A stretch of 64,000 nt of DNA from Rhizobium favelukesii (lineage in GTDB: Bacteria > Pseudomonadota > Alphaproteobacteria > Rhizobiales > Rhizobiaceae), in contig NZ_HG916852.1 in assembly GCF_000577275.2 (NCBI RefSeq), positions 3,978,001 through 4,042,000 of the forward strand, given 5' to 3'. The notes under the pieces are model-generated. The model was given only the letters and a program-made list of their open reading frames with translations. It made no database searches and was not told the origin of the DNA. Positions 48,658 to 58,039 of this stretch are shown here, one piece after another. Made by a program: the position numbers and the translations under genes. The first letter of the stretch is position 1, and the number at the start of each line of letters is the position of its first letter.

Positions 48658-49227
48658 ATGGTCAAGGTCATCGCCTCTTCCGTCCGCAAGGGCAACGTTC
48701 TCGACGTGGATGGTAAGCTCTACGTCGTTCTGACTGCCCAGAACTTCCATCCGGGCAAGGGCACGCCGGTTACCCAGGTCGACATGCGTCGTATCGTCGA
48801 CGGCGTTAAGGTCGCTGAGCGCTGGCGTACGACCGAACAGGTCGAGCGCGCCTTCGTCGAAGACGTGAATTTCCAGTATCTTTACGAAGATGGTGAAGGA
48901 TTCCACTTCATGAACCCGGCGACCTACGATCAGGTGGTCGTGAACGATGAAACGATGGGCGATCAGAAGGCCTATCTGCAGGAAGGCATGACCTGCATCC
49001 TGTCGATCCACGAAGGCGTTCCGCTTGCGCTCGAGCTGCCGCGCCATGTGACCCTCGAAATTACGGAAACCGAACCGGTCGTTAAGGGCCAGACGGCTTC
49101 TTCCTCCTACAAGCCGGCAATGCTGTCGAACGGCGTGCGCACCATGGTGCCGCCGCATATCAACGCCGGCACACGCGTGGTTATCGCCACGGAAGACAAT
49201 TCCTACGTCGAGCGCGCAAAGGACTGA
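48658..49227 (+). CDS. efp: translation elongation factor P
   Basis: 189 residues: KOW-like domain I with the modified lysine in [15 protein letters not shown] (near residue 34), and OB domains II and III ending in [22 protein letters not shown] relieves ribosome stalling at polyproline stretches. Presence of Lys at the tip together with EpmA/EpmB indicates beta-lysylation. A terminator follows. Confidence 0.97.
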   Translation: MVKVIASSVRKGNVLDVDGKLYVVLTAQNFHPGKGTPVTQVDMRRIVDGVKVAERWRTTEQVERAFVEDVNFQYLYEDGEGFHFMNPATYDQVVVNDETMGDQKAYLQEGMTCILSIHEGVPLALELPRHVTLEITETEPVVKGQTASSSYKPAMLSNGVRTMVPPHINAGTRVVIATEDNSYVERAKD

Positions 49228-49254
49228 TCGTCCGCCTCATGCGCTGAGAAAACT

Positions 49255-49286
49255 AAGGCCGCATCGGAAACGACGCGGCCTTTTTC
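49255..49286 (+). terminator. efp terminator
   Basis: AAGGCCGC-ATCG and CGA-CGCGGCCTT form a 12-bp stem with one mismatch around a GAAA loop, followed by TTTTTC. Confidence 0.88.
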
Positions 49287-49346
49287 TTGTCAGCAGTTAC
49301 GGTCATATCGCGACTGCCGTTCAAACAAAAAGCGCCGATCAGGTCG

Positions 49347-50739
49347 TAATGCAGTTCACTTAGTGAGCTGCGGGCAAGTTTGATGGTTCGGGATGGGGAT
49401 TCGTTTTCCCATCCTGTTTTTGTTTGTGATGTCACGCACCCTTGGACATTCGGCCGAATTATCGGCTCTTTCGCAGGCGATCGACCCGGACTGGATCGCT
49501 CAGGCTCTCGCCACGACAGGCAAGGCGAGCATCCGCAAGCGCAAGCTGCCAGCCGAGCAGGTCGTCTGGCTGGTGATTGCGTTGGCCCTTTATCGTCATC
49601 AGTCAATCCCGGAGGTGGTGGCCCATCTTGATCTGGTTTTGCCCGATGAGGTCAACGCGGATATTGCCAAGAGCGCGTTGACACAGGCACGGCAGCGCTT
49701 GGGTCAGGCACCGTTGGCGCAGTTGTTTGCAATGAGTGCATCATGCTGGGATGAACGCCACCAATCCGGGCGTGCCTGGCGGGGTCTTTGTCGTTATGCC
49801 GTGGACGGCAGCACGCTGCGGACGTCCGACAGCCCGGAGAACCGGGCGCATTTTGGAGCGCAGGCCTACGCGTCTGGCGTTGTCGCAAGCTATCCGCAAT
49901 TGCGGCTGCTGACGCTGACGGCGCTGGCGACGCATCTGGTGCGTGATGCGGTGTTCGGAGCCTATGGCACAAACGAGATGCTCTATGCCAAAAGCCTGCT
50001 CGACCGGGTTCCGGACCATTCGCTGACGGTCTTCGACAAGGGCTTCTTCAGTGCCAGCCTTCTCTTGCAATTGCAGACGAAGGGACATGAGCGTCACTGG
50101 CTGATTCCGGCCAAAGCCAACAGCACATGGGAACGACTGGATCCGCACCCCACCGATTATCGGGTGCGCATGAAGGTCTCGCCCCAGGCGCGGCAGGCAG
50201 AACCGGACTTGCCGGCCTTCTGGGAGGTCAGGGCCATCGAGACGACCACCAGCCATGGCAAAAAGCGCATATTGTTGACATCGCTGATGGACAGACAAAC
50301 TTATCCGGCAAGCGAAATCGTCCATCAGTATGAAGAGCGATGGCGCATCGAGACAAGTTATCGCGAACTCAAGCAGGAGCTTCTCGGTAGCGAACTGACC
50401 CTGCGAAGCGGCACGCCGGAGACTGTCTATCAGGAGGTCTGGGGCGCGTTGCTGGCCTACAATCTGGTGCGGCTCGAAATGGCAGAGGTCGCGACCGAAG
50501 CCCAAGTCGAGCCAACCCGACTAAGCTTTATCACAGCCCTGCATTACCTGCGTCACGAATGGGGATGGATGGCGATCGAAGCACCCGGCAAAATCCCCGC
50601 CCACCTCACCAGATTGAGAAACAGATTGGCAGACTTGCTGCTGACAGAAAAACGGGGGCGATCATGCCCCCGTGTCGTCAAAAAACTGCCTGCCAGATAC
50701 CCGATAAGAGCCGTAAGCAAACCTAAGTGAACTGCATTA
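49347..50739 (+). mobile_element. IS4-family insertion sequence, 1393 bp
   Basis: Perfect 17-bp terminal inverted repeats TAATGCAGTTCACTTAG (49347-49363) and its complement (50723-50739), flanked by an exact 12-bp target duplication CCGATCAGGTCG (49335-49346 and 50740-50751). The element is complete and recent-looking: the repeats and the duplication have no mismatches. Confidence 0.95.
49393..50730 (+). CDS. IS4-family transposase
   Basis: 445 residues, DDE transposase with N-terminal IS4 domain. The catalytic acids are seen in RYAVDGSTLRTS, LTVFDKGFFS and YEERWRIETSYRELK (the Y(2)R(3)E(6)K signature of IS4). Start at 49393 or 49429. No frameshift. Presumably active. Confidence 0.92.
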   Translation: MGIRFPILFLFVMSRTLGHSAELSALSQAIDPDWIAQALATTGKASIRKRKLPAEQVVWLVIALALYRHQSIPEVVAHLDLVLPDEVNADIAKSALTQARQRLGQAPLAQLFAMSASCWDERHQSGRAWRGLCRYAVDGSTLRTSDSPENRAHFGAQAYASGVVASYPQLRLLTLTALATHLVRDAVFGAYGTNEMLYAKSLLDRVPDHSLTVFDKGFFSASLLLQLQTKGHERHWLIPAKANSTWERLDPHPTDYRVRMKVSPQARQAEPDLPAFWEVRAIETTTSHGKKRILLTSLMDRQTYPASEIVHQYEERWRIETSYRELKQELLGSELTLRSGTPETVYQEVWGALLAYNLVRLEMAEVATEAQVEPTRLSFITALHYLRHEWGWMAIEAPGKIPAHLTRLRNRLADLLLTEKRGRSCPRVVKKLPARYPIRAVSKPK

Positions 50740-51055
50740 CCGATCAGGTCGGCGCTTTTTTCTTAAGGTAACGAAGTTAGGTCGCAAGCTACCTCAGTCG
50801 GCCCCGCCCTAGTAGCGCGGGCAACGTGCTTCGTAGCGGCGGCCGTATCGGTCCCTGTAGACGCAGTAGCCACGACGCTCAACGGACTGGCCGATCAATG
50901 CGCCAGCGAGACCACCGGCTACGGCACCGATTGCTGCGCCGCCCCAGCTGTGGCTAACAGCACCACCAATAATGGCGCCGCTGCCTGCACCGATCGCGGT
51001 GCCTTGTTCAGTCGCCGTGCAAGAAGCAAGCGCGCCAACAAGCGCGCCAATAATA

Positions 51056-52213
51056 CCAGCGAGCGCAGAGTGCGACTCACTTGGGATTCCCGAATCGGTG
51101 AAAATCTGAATCCATGGGGCAAACGGGAGGTTTGCAATGGGTTCGGCGATTGCATTGCGCGATGATTTTGATGGTCCTGCTCTGCGGCAGTTCGCGAAAG
51201 GGACCAAGGATGCCGCTCAAGCGCGGCGGCTTCTGGCGTTGGCGGAAATTTATGACGGCGGCTCGCGTACAGATGCGGCCCGGATCGGGGGCGTGACCTT
51301 GCAGATTGTTCGCGACTGGGTCGTTCGTTTCAATGAGCACGGGTCGGCCGGGCTCCTCAACGGCAAGGCTCCCGGCAATCGGCCCAAGCTGAATGATGAT
51401 CAGCGCCAGGCCTTGGCCAAGATTGTAGAGCGTGGTCCGATCCCGGCTATCCACGGTGTCGTTCGGTGGCGGCGCAAGGATCTGGTCCAATGGATCTTCC
51501 AGGAATTCCGGATCTCGATGGACGAGACCACGGTTGGTCGCGAATTGAAGGCTCTCGGCTTTGCCAAGCTGTCTGCCCGGCCGCGCCACTACGCCCAGAA
51601 TGAACCCGAAGTGGACGCTTTTAAAAAGAGTTCCCTGCCGCATTGGCAGCCATCAGAAGCAGCCTCCCGAAGAATACCGAGATCGAACTCTGGTGGGCCG
51701 ACGAGGCGCGCATAGGTCAGAAAAACAAGATCACCCGCCGATGGGCTCGCCGTGGCACCCGACCTTCAGCGCCGCTGGATCAACGGACGATGTGGGCGTA
51801 CATCTTCGGTGCCATCTGCCCCAAGAAAGGTAAGGGCGCGGGCCTCGTATTGCCCTATTGCGATACCGACGCCATGAATCAACATCTGCTGGAAATCAGC
51901 CAGGCAGTCGATGACGGCGCTCACGCGGTCCTCATCCTCGATCAAGCCGGATGGCACGTCACGCCGAAGCTCAGCGTCCCTGACAACATCACATTGCTGT
52001 TCTTGCCGCCGCGTTCGCCTGAATTGAACCCTGTCGAAAACGTCTGGCAGTTTATGAGGGACAACTGGCTGTCGAACCGCATCTTCACAGACTACGAGGA
52101 CATCGTCGCTCACTGCTGTGCCGCCTGGAACAAACTCGTCGCGCAACCCTGGAAGATAATGTCCATTGGACTGCGCGAGTGGGCGCATCGGTTTTGATCA
52201 ATGCATGTTGGTA
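51056..52213 (+). mobile_element. IS630-family insertion sequence, about 1.16 kb
   Basis: It carries a Tc1/mariner-like transposase and is bounded by TA on both sides (51054-51055 and 52214-52215), the IS630 target. Precise ends are uncertain by two bases and no long terminal inverted repeat was recognised; the outermost bases share only TACCA. The ends were set by restoring the interrupted lipoprotein frame. Confidence 0.75.
51137..52197 (+). CDS. IS630-family transposase made by programmed frameshift
   Basis: Two frames: orfA 51137-51715 (helix-turn-helix, ALRDDFDGPALRQFAKGTKD to FAKLSARPRHYAQNEPEV) and a second frame ending at 52197. They join through a -1 shift at the slippery TTTTAAAAAG (51619-51628), giving one product of about 353 residues. 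DDE residues are in WWADEARIGQK, AVLILDQAGWHV and RSPELNPVENVW. The frameshift is the usual expression method of such elements. Confidence 0.85.
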
Positions 52214-52261
52214 TAAGAACAAGCTTTTTCATCATGAGATAACTCCCAATTTTTTCGTCGC

Positions 52262-52417
52262 TTAGATGCGACCCATTAGCACAAGGATAATAATAATAAC
52301 GAGAACTAGTCCCAAACCGCCGGAAGGTCCATAGCCCCATCCACGGCTATAACCCCAATTTGGTAAGGCGCCGATCAAAAGCAGAATAAGGATGATGAGA
52401 AGGATCGTGCCAAGCAT
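52262..52417 (-). CDS. DUF3309 small membrane protein
   Basis: 51 residues: MLGTILLIILILLLIGALPN then WGYSRGWGYGPSGGLGLVLV and an end IIIILVLMGRI. Two hydrophobic helices flank the Gly/Trp/Tyr loop, the hallmark of DUF3309. GAGGA lies 7 bases upstream of ATG 52417. Role unknown; often seen as a stress-linked small gene in rhizobia. Confidence 0.88.
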   Translation of the reverse strand: MLGTILLIILILLLIGALPNWGYSRGWGYGPSGGLGLVLVIIIILVLMGRI

Positions 52418-52931
52418 GGTTCAAGTCCTCGACCTCATTGCACTCGGAATGGACGAGAAACACGCATCACTGATTTTTGTTCCATACGTATCAAATCTTC
52501 CGCTTTGACGGTAAAACCACCCGATCAAGCCTGATTTTCGGTCTCTCCGCGTAACGCAACACCAACGCGAAAAGCCTCAGCCAGAAGTCGCCCGGCAATT
52601 TCCGGTAAAAGCGGTTAACAAGCCGAATCCAACCCGCCCACGCGTATGACGCGAATTTCACGATTCAGCATCTTGTGGTAAAAAGCGATTCAAAATCAAT
52701 ACTTAGCCGTGAACAAACACTGAATCAGCCGGAGTCAGCGATTCGTCTCCGATTCGTTCTCAAGCTGTTCCGAATCGGAAAACGAGCAATCTGCAAGCTA
52801 TTCGCGCAATAGAAAACCGCGGAGTAAATTCAAATCAGCCCTTGCGTTTGAGACAACGGCTGTCCATGTGTTGTGTGCTTCGGAGAGGAGCTGACTTGAT
52901 CTGGGGCACCCCCGCCTCATCTGCCAGGACC
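52418..52931. other. intergenic region upstream of the helicase
   Basis: About 510 bases with no recognised gene or structured RNA. It should hold the promoters of the DUF3309 gene and of the helicase operon. Confidence 0.5.
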
Positions 52932-55900
52932 ATGACACTGACATCGCAGCCGATGATACTGAGTGGGCGCGGAGTAACCGCGGTGCTCGGGCCAACAAAT
53001 ACCGGCAAGACGCATTATGCCATCGAGCGCATGGTTGCCCACGGCACCGGCGTGATCGGGCTGCCGTTGCGGCTGCTGGCACGCGAGGTCTACACACGCG
53101 TCGCCGAAAAGGTCGGAATCCAGAATGTTGCGCTGGTAACGGGCGAGGAGAAGATATCGCCTCCCAACGCCCGCTTTTCGGTCTGTACCGTCGAGGCAAT
53201 GCCGCGCGAGACCAAGGCAGCTTTCGTCGCCATCGATGAAGTTCAGCTTGCCGGCGATCTGGAGCGCGGGCACATCTTCACGGACCGTATCCTGCATCTG
53301 CGTGGCCGCGACGAAACGCTGTTGCTCGGCGCCGGCACGATGCGCCCAATTCTGCAACAACTTCTCCCCGGAATCACCGTGGTCGAGCGACCCCGGCTTT
53401 CTCACCTGTTCTACGCTGGACAGAAGAAGACCACCCGCCTGCCGCAGCGCTCGGCAATTGTCGCTTTCTCTGCGGACGAAGTCTATGCGATCGCTGAGTT
53501 GATCCGCAGACAGCGTGGCGGGGCGGCCGTGGTTCTTGGAGCCCTCAGTCCGCGCACCCGCAATGCGCAGGTGGCGCTTTATCAGGCCGGGGATGTGGAA
53601 TATCTGGTCGCGACGGATGCGATCGGCATGGGTCTCAATCTCGATGTCGATCATGTCGCCTTCGCGCAGGATCGCAAATTCGACGGCTATCAGTTCCGCA
53701 ACCTCAACCCTGCCGAACTCGGGCAGATTGCCGGTCGCGCAGGCCGCCATGTTCGCGACGGAACATTTGGCGTCACCGGCCAAGTGGATCCTTTTGATGA
53801 GGAATTGGTCGAACGCATCGAAGGTCATGAGTTCGACAATGTAAAAGTGCTGCAGTGGCGCACAAAGAACCTCGATTTCGCTTCCATTCATGCGCTGCGG
53901 GCGAGCCTTGAAACCGGCCCTACCGTTTCCGGCCTGACACGCGCTCTGCCCGCCGTCGACCAGCAAGCGCTGGAACACCTGTCGCGTTACCCGGAAATCA
54001 TTGACCTTGCTGACAATCCGGCGCGGGTCGAGAAGTTGTGGGAGGCGTGCGCGCTGCCGGACTACCGGCGCATTGCCCCGGCCCAACACGCCGATCTCAT
54101 CTCCACCCTCTTTTCCGATCTCGTGCGCTATGGCACGGTAAACGAGGACTTCCTTGCCGAGCAGGTACATCGTGCGGATCGAACAGACGGTGAAATTGAC
54201 ACGCTTTCGGCGCGAATCGCGCAGATAAGGACTTGGACCTATGTGTCGAATCGGCCCAATTGGCTTGCCGATCCGACACACTGGCAGGAAAAGACGCGGG
54301 AAATCGAAGATCGATTGTCCGATGCGTTACATGAAAGGTTGACGAAACGCTTTGTTGATCGCAGGACATCTGTGCTCATGAAGCGCCTGAGAGAGAATGC
54401 GATGCTGGAAGCTGAAATCAGTGTAAATGGCGATGTCTTCGTTGAAGGACATCATGTGGGGCAACTGTCGGGATTCCGGTTCACGCCCATTTCGGGAGCG
54501 GATGGACCGGACGCTAAGGCTGTTCAGTCTGCTTCGCAAAAGGCGCTCGCTCTGGAATTCGAGGCACGTGCTGCTCGCCTCCATGCGGCCGGCAATGGCG
54601 ATCTCGCGATCGGCTCCGACGGTTCGATCCGCTGGTTGGGCGATCCGGTGGCACGTCTGGCGGGCAGCGATCATGTGATGCGCCCGCGCGTCATTATTCT
54701 CGCCGACGAGCAATTGACCGGCAATGCGCGCGACCACGTGGCCGCTCGGGTCGAGCGCTTTGTGAATCATCATATCAGCACGGTTCTGAAGCCGCTTGAC
54801 GATCTGTCCCGCGCAGAGGATCTGCAGGGCCTGGCGAAGGGCCTGGCGTTTCAGCTCGTCGAGAACCTCGGTGTTCTGTTCCGGCGCGACGTAACCGAAG
54901 AGGTAAAGTCCCTGGATCAGGATGCGCGCGCCTCCATGCGCCGCTATGGCGTTCGCTTCGGCGCCTACCATATCTTCGTTCCCGCTCTTCTGAAGCCCGC
55001 GCCGGCGGAGCTCATCACCCTCCTCTGGGCGCTGAAGAATGACGGTCTCGACAAGCCCGGGTATGGCGATCTCATTCCTGTGCTTGCTGCGGGCCGCACT
55101 TCGGTCGTGACCGATCCGGGTTTCGAGCGCACGTTCTACAAGCTGGCCGGCTTCCGGTTCCTTGGCAAACGCGCAGTTCGTATCGATATCCTGGAGCGCC
55201 TGGCGGATATCATTCGCCCGCTGCTTCAATGGAAGCCCGGCCAGGCCAATCGCCCGGAAGGCGCATATGACGGCCGTCGCTTCACCACGACAACCGCCAT
55301 GCTTTCGATCCTTGGCGCCACCCTCGAGGACATGGAAGAGATCCTGAAGGGGCTCGGCTATCGTGCCGATGCCGTGAAGGCAGAAGAGGCGGCAGCCTAT
55401 TTGTCGGCTCAGGACGCCTCGGCGGAACCGGCGACCGAAACTGCATCCGAGGAGAATGCCGAGAAAGCGGATCATGACGATGCCGACAGCACATCGGAGG
55501 AGCCCGCCTCGGAAGTCCCCGCTGCCGAAGCAGTGACCGCCGAACAGCCCGTCGCCGCTACTGCGGAAGAGGCCGAGGAGCCGAAGCCGGTTCTTCTCTG
55601 GCGGCTCGGTGGCCGTACGGACAATCAGCGTCAGGCTCGCAGCCCCGGCGAACGGCGCGGCGGCAACAATCGCGGCCAGGACCGTGGACCTGGTCATCGT
55701 CGCCAAGGTGGTGAAGGTGGAGAGGGCCGCGACGGCAACCGCCAGCATCATGGCAAGGATGGCGGCAAGCCACAGCAGGGACGCGGCGACCGCAACGAAC
55801 AGCGTGGCGACCGTCAGGACCGGGGCGATCGCAAGGATCGCAACAACCGCGGCGGCCCGCAGCCGTTGCGCTTCGAGGCAAAGCCACCGCGCAAGGAGAA

Positions 55901-55964
55901 GCCGATCGATCCGGATTCTCCTTTCGCCAAGCTCGCTGCCTTGAAGGAGCAGATGAAGAAGTAA
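52932..55964 (+). CDS. Suv3/Mgs-like superfamily 2 RNA helicase with low-complexity tail
   Basis: 1010 residues. Walker A is AVLGPTNTGKTHYAIERMVA near residue 22, motif II FVAIDEVQLAGDLERGHIFT, and motif VI AGRAGRHVRDG; then a helical part and a C-terminal acidic stretch (about residues 820-915) followed by a Gly/Arg/Asp-rich tail (RGQDRGPGHRRQGG and repeats, residues ~915-985). The core resembles mitochondrial Suv3, so RNA unwinding or degradation is likely. The disordered tail is of the kind that binds RNA and promotes condensates. Start ATG 52932 has CAGGA three bases upstream. The S4 gene follows at 4 bp. Confidence 0.88.
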   Translation: MTLTSQPMILSGRGVTAVLGPTNTGKTHYAIERMVAHGTGVIGLPLRLLAREVYTRVAEKVGIQNVALVTGEEKISPPNARFSVCTVEAMPRETKAAFVAIDEVQLAGDLERGHIFTDRILHLRGRDETLLLGAGTMRPILQQLLPGITVVERPRLSHLFYAGQKKTTRLPQRSAIVAFSADEVYAIAELIRRQRGGAAVVLGALSPRTRNAQVALYQAGDVEYLVATDAIGMGLNLDVDHVAFAQDRKFDGYQFRNLNPAELGQIAGRAGRHVRDGTFGVTGQVDPFDEELVERIEGHEFDNVKVLQWRTKNLDFASIHALRASLETGPTVSGLTRALPAVDQQALEHLSRYPEIIDLADNPARVEKLWEACALPDYRRIAPAQHADLISTLFSDLVRYGTVNEDFLAEQVHRADRTDGEIDTLSARIAQIRTWTYVSNRPNWLADPTHWQEKTREIEDRLSDALHERLTKRFVDRRTSVLMKRLRENAMLEAEISVNGDVFVEGHHVGQLSGFRFTPISGADGPDAKAVQSASQKALALEFEARAARLHAAGNGDLAIGSDGSIRWLGDPVARLAGSDHVMRPRVIILADEQLTGNARDHVAARVERFVNHHISTVLKPLDDLSRAEDLQGLAKGLAFQLVENLGVLFRRDVTEEVKSLDQDARASMRRYGVRFGAYHIFVPALLKPAPAELITLLWALKNDGLDKPGYGDLIPVLAAGRTSVVTDPGFERTFYKLAGFRFLGKRAVRIDILERLADIIRPLLQWKPGQANRPEGAYDGRRFTTTTAMLSILGATLEDMEEILKGLGYRADAVKAEEAAAYLSAQDASAEPATETASEENAEKADHDDADSTSEEPASEVPAAEAVTAEQPVAATAEEAEEPKPVLLWRLGGRTDNQRQARSPGERRGGNNRGQDRGPGHRRQGGEGGEGRDGNRQHHGKDGGKPQQGRGDRNEQRGDRQDRGDRKDRNNRGGPQPLRFEAKPPRKEKPIDPDSPFAKLAALKEQMKK

Positions 55965-55968
55965 GCAG

Positions 55969-56373
55969 ATGGGCGGGGAGACACAGCCAGGAAGCGGTTC
56001 GCGACAGCGCATCGACAAATGGCTGTTCTTCACACGTATGGTGAAATCGCGCTCGCTGGCACAAAGCCACATTCAATCCGGGCATGTACGGATCAATGGC
56101 GAGCGCGCGCTCCAACCGAGCCAAACGATCAAAGCAGGCGACAAAGTCGAGCTCGCACTGGAGCGGCGCGACGTTGTCCTCATCGTCAAGTCGGGAGGTG
56201 AGCGACGTGGCCCGTACGAGGAAGCCCGGCTGCTCTATGAGGACCTTACGCCGCCACCCGATGAGGCAAAGCGCTTGACGCCTTACGAACAGGCGATCCG
56301 TGCGACCGGCACGGGCAGGCCCACGAAGAAGGATCGCCGTGCAATCGACAGGCTGATCTCGGACGAGGATTAG
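55969..56373 (+). CDS. S4-domain RNA-binding protein (HslR-like)
   Basis: 134 residues, S4 domain from RQRIDKWLFFTRMVKSRSLA to GERALQPSQTIKAGDKVELA. Related to HslR/Hsp15, which binds stalled 50S subunits carrying peptidyl-tRNA. Four bases after the helicase, so both probably serve RNA or ribosome quality control. Confidence 0.88.
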   Translation: MGGETQPGSGSRQRIDKWLFFTRMVKSRSLAQSHIQSGHVRINGERALQPSQTIKAGDKVELALERRDVVLIVKSGGERRGPYEEARLLYEDLTPPPDEAKRLTPYEQAIRATGTGRPTKKDRRAIDRLISDED

Positions 56374-56567
56374 AAAACTCTGTCCAAACTGCCGGGTTTT
56401 GCGATTTCTTTATTCTTGAAATCCGCAGGCAAAGCCGATACGTCACAGTCAACTTGCCGGATAGCGTGACTGCCTCCCAAGCCTGTCAACGCTTCCTCTC
56501 CGGTTAGGGGAAAGGCGCGACGTTCCAGGTTGCCCGGCCCCATTGTATGGAAGTCCTGGAGTTCTTC

Positions 56568-56906
56568 ATGACCTATGTCGTGACCGACAATTGCATTCGC
56601 TGCAAATATACCGACTGCGTGGAAGTCTGCCCTGTCGACTGCTTCTATGAAGGCGAAAACTTCCTCGTCATTCACCCCGACGAGTGCATCGACTGTGGCG
56701 TTTGCGAACCGGAATGTCCCGCCGAGGCGATCAAGCCGGATACGGAGCCTGGCCTCGACAAGTGGCTCAGGATCAATGCCGAGTATGCCAGCGTCTGGCC
56801 GAACATCACGGTCAAGAAAGATGCTATGCCTGAGGCAAAAGAATTGGACGGCGAAAGCGGCAAGTTCGAGAAGTATTTCTCGGAAAAGCCCGGATCAGGC
56901 GACTGA
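56568..56906 (+). CDS. fdxA: 7Fe ferredoxin FdxA
   Basis: 112 residues from ATG 56568 (the classical FdxA length). Cysteine motifs [20 protein letters not shown] and [16 protein letters not shown] carry a 3Fe-4S and a 4Fe-4S cluster. An open frame of 7 more codons upstream is not used. Electron donor in the cytoplasm. Confidence 0.95.
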   Translation: MTYVVTDNCIRCKYTDCVEVCPVDCFYEGENFLVIHPDECIDCGVCEPECPAEAIKPDTEPGLDKWLRINAEYASVWPNITVKKDAMPEAKELDGESGKFEKYFSEKPGSGD

Positions 56907-57305
56907 TCCCATCTGGTTCGGAGCTTGAGCCTGAAACCGTGTTCAGTTGGCTGAAAAAGGCCTGAAGCGTGCCGCCGGCATATGGGTGGCATGTGTTGCG
57001 CGCATGACTCAGGCGCAGTAAATTATTGATTTCCTCATATTTTTGTGATAGCTTTTTGAAACTGATCCATTTGCGGCATGAAGCATGCCCGAGCCACCAC
57101 GAAAGCAAAACAAATCCACAAACGCGGTTTCCGTGACATATCAACGCCTTGAGCCGTGAGGTTCCAAGCTTGTGTGCATGGATATGTCCGTTTTTGTCCG
57201 GTAGGACCAGAAGTAAGTCACCCGACGGATCTGACCGTCTCATCCGGGCCTGACTGACCCGGCTCCGGCTGCAGCCGGAAGCGTAACAGGGAGTTTTTGA
57301 ATAGA
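56907..57305. other. carD upstream region with 16-bp palindrome
   Basis: About 400 bases with no gene. TCCGGCTGCAGCCGGA (57264-57279), a perfect palindrome, lies about 27 bases before the carD start and could form a leader hairpin near the ribosome site. Confidence 0.55.
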
Positions 57306-57878
57306 ATGACGACCCAGCAGAAAAAACCTTCTTCCGCACGTCACGGCTTCAAGACCGGTGAATCGATCGTATACCCCGCACATGGCGTCGGTACCATCAG
57401 CGCCATCGAAGAGCAAGAAGTAGCAGGCATGAAGCTTGAACTTTTCGTTATCGATTTCGAGAAGGACAAGATGCGCCTGAAAGTGCCGGTCGGCAAGGCC
57501 ATGAGCATCGGCATGCGTAAGCTCTCCGAAACCGATTTCGTCGAGCGTGCATTGAAGGTTGTGCAGGGCAAGGCGCGCGTCAAGCGCACCATGTGGTCCC
57601 GACGCGCCCAGGAATATGATGCCAAGATCAATTCCGGCGACCTCATCTCCATCGCTGAAGTTGTCCGCGATCTCTATCGCGCCGAGAACCAGCCGGAACA
57701 GTCCTATTCCGAACGCCAGCTTTACGAGGCTGCACTTGATCGCATGGCACGCGAGATCGCTGCCGTGAACAAGATGTCGGAAACGGAAGCCGTCCGTCTC
57801 GTAGAGACGAACCTCAACAAAGGCCCGAAGCGCGGCAAGGCAATCGAGGAAGACGAATCTCAGGACGAGGCTGCATAA
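57306..57878 (+). CDS. carD: CarD-family transcriptional regulator
   Basis: 190 residues. The N-terminal RNA polymerase interaction domain begins FKTGESIVYPAHGVGTISAI and the C-terminal helical domain follows (about 75-170) with WSRRAQEYDAKINSGDLISI. CarD binds the polymerase beta subunit and stabilises open promoter complexes. ATG 57306 has GGGAG about 11 bases upstream; a TTG at 57297 is less likely. A terminator follows. Confidence 0.93.
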   Translation: MTTQQKKPSSARHGFKTGESIVYPAHGVGTISAIEEQEVAGMKLELFVIDFEKDKMRLKVPVGKAMSIGMRKLSETDFVERALKVVQGKARVKRTMWSRRAQEYDAKINSGDLISIAEVVRDLYRAENQPEQSYSERQLYEAALDRMAREIAAVNKMSETEAVRLVETNLNKGPKRGKAIEEDESQDEAA

Positions 57879-57896
57879 GCTCCTTGTTTTTCTTGC

Positions 57897-57926
57897 AAAA
57901 AACCCGGCCTCGCGCCGGGTTTTTTA
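57897..57926 (+). terminator. carD terminator
   Basis: AAAAAA then CCCGGC-CTCGC-GCCGGG then TTTTTTA: a perfect GC stem between A and T runs, able to work in both directions. Confidence 0.9.
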
Positions 57927-58039
57927 TTGGAACTTTTTCCGTCCTGGTGCGTTTTAAGGGTGTAGCTGCGGACCGCGTCGGGAACTGACATCACCCTCGA
58001 ACGCTCGCATTCCTGTAAACGTTCGATGAGGAGCGGATC

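Larger units (their letters stand above)
49327..50760. terminator. bidirectional terminator split by an insertion sequence
   Basis: Left half AAAAAGCGCCGA (49327-49338) and right half TCGGCGCTTTTT (50749-50760) are exact complements and would form one 12-bp hairpin with loop TCAGG if the IS4 element were removed. The target duplication CCGATCAGGTCG is taken from the hairpin tip. Only short partial stems remain on each side. Confidence 0.8.
50809..52235 (-). pseudogene. glycine-zipper outer-membrane lipoprotein, interrupted by IS630
   Basis: The coding part 50809-51055 encodes ATEQGTAIGAGSGAIIGGAV SHSWGGAAIGAVAGGLAGAL and CVYRDRYGRRYEARCPRY, a glycine-zipper domain of the 17-kDa antigen/Rcs-type lipoproteins. 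The N-terminal MMKKLVL lies at 52235-52216 on the other side of the IS630 element. Removing the element and one TA gives MMKKLVLIIGALVGALASC, a proper lipoprotein signal with LASC lipobox. The gene is thus disrupted in its signal peptide. Confidence 0.8.

Noticed and set aside
51056..52213. long terminal inverted repeats of the IS630 element
   Set aside because: Comparing both ends gave only TACCA in common, so no repeat is claimed and the ends are approximate.
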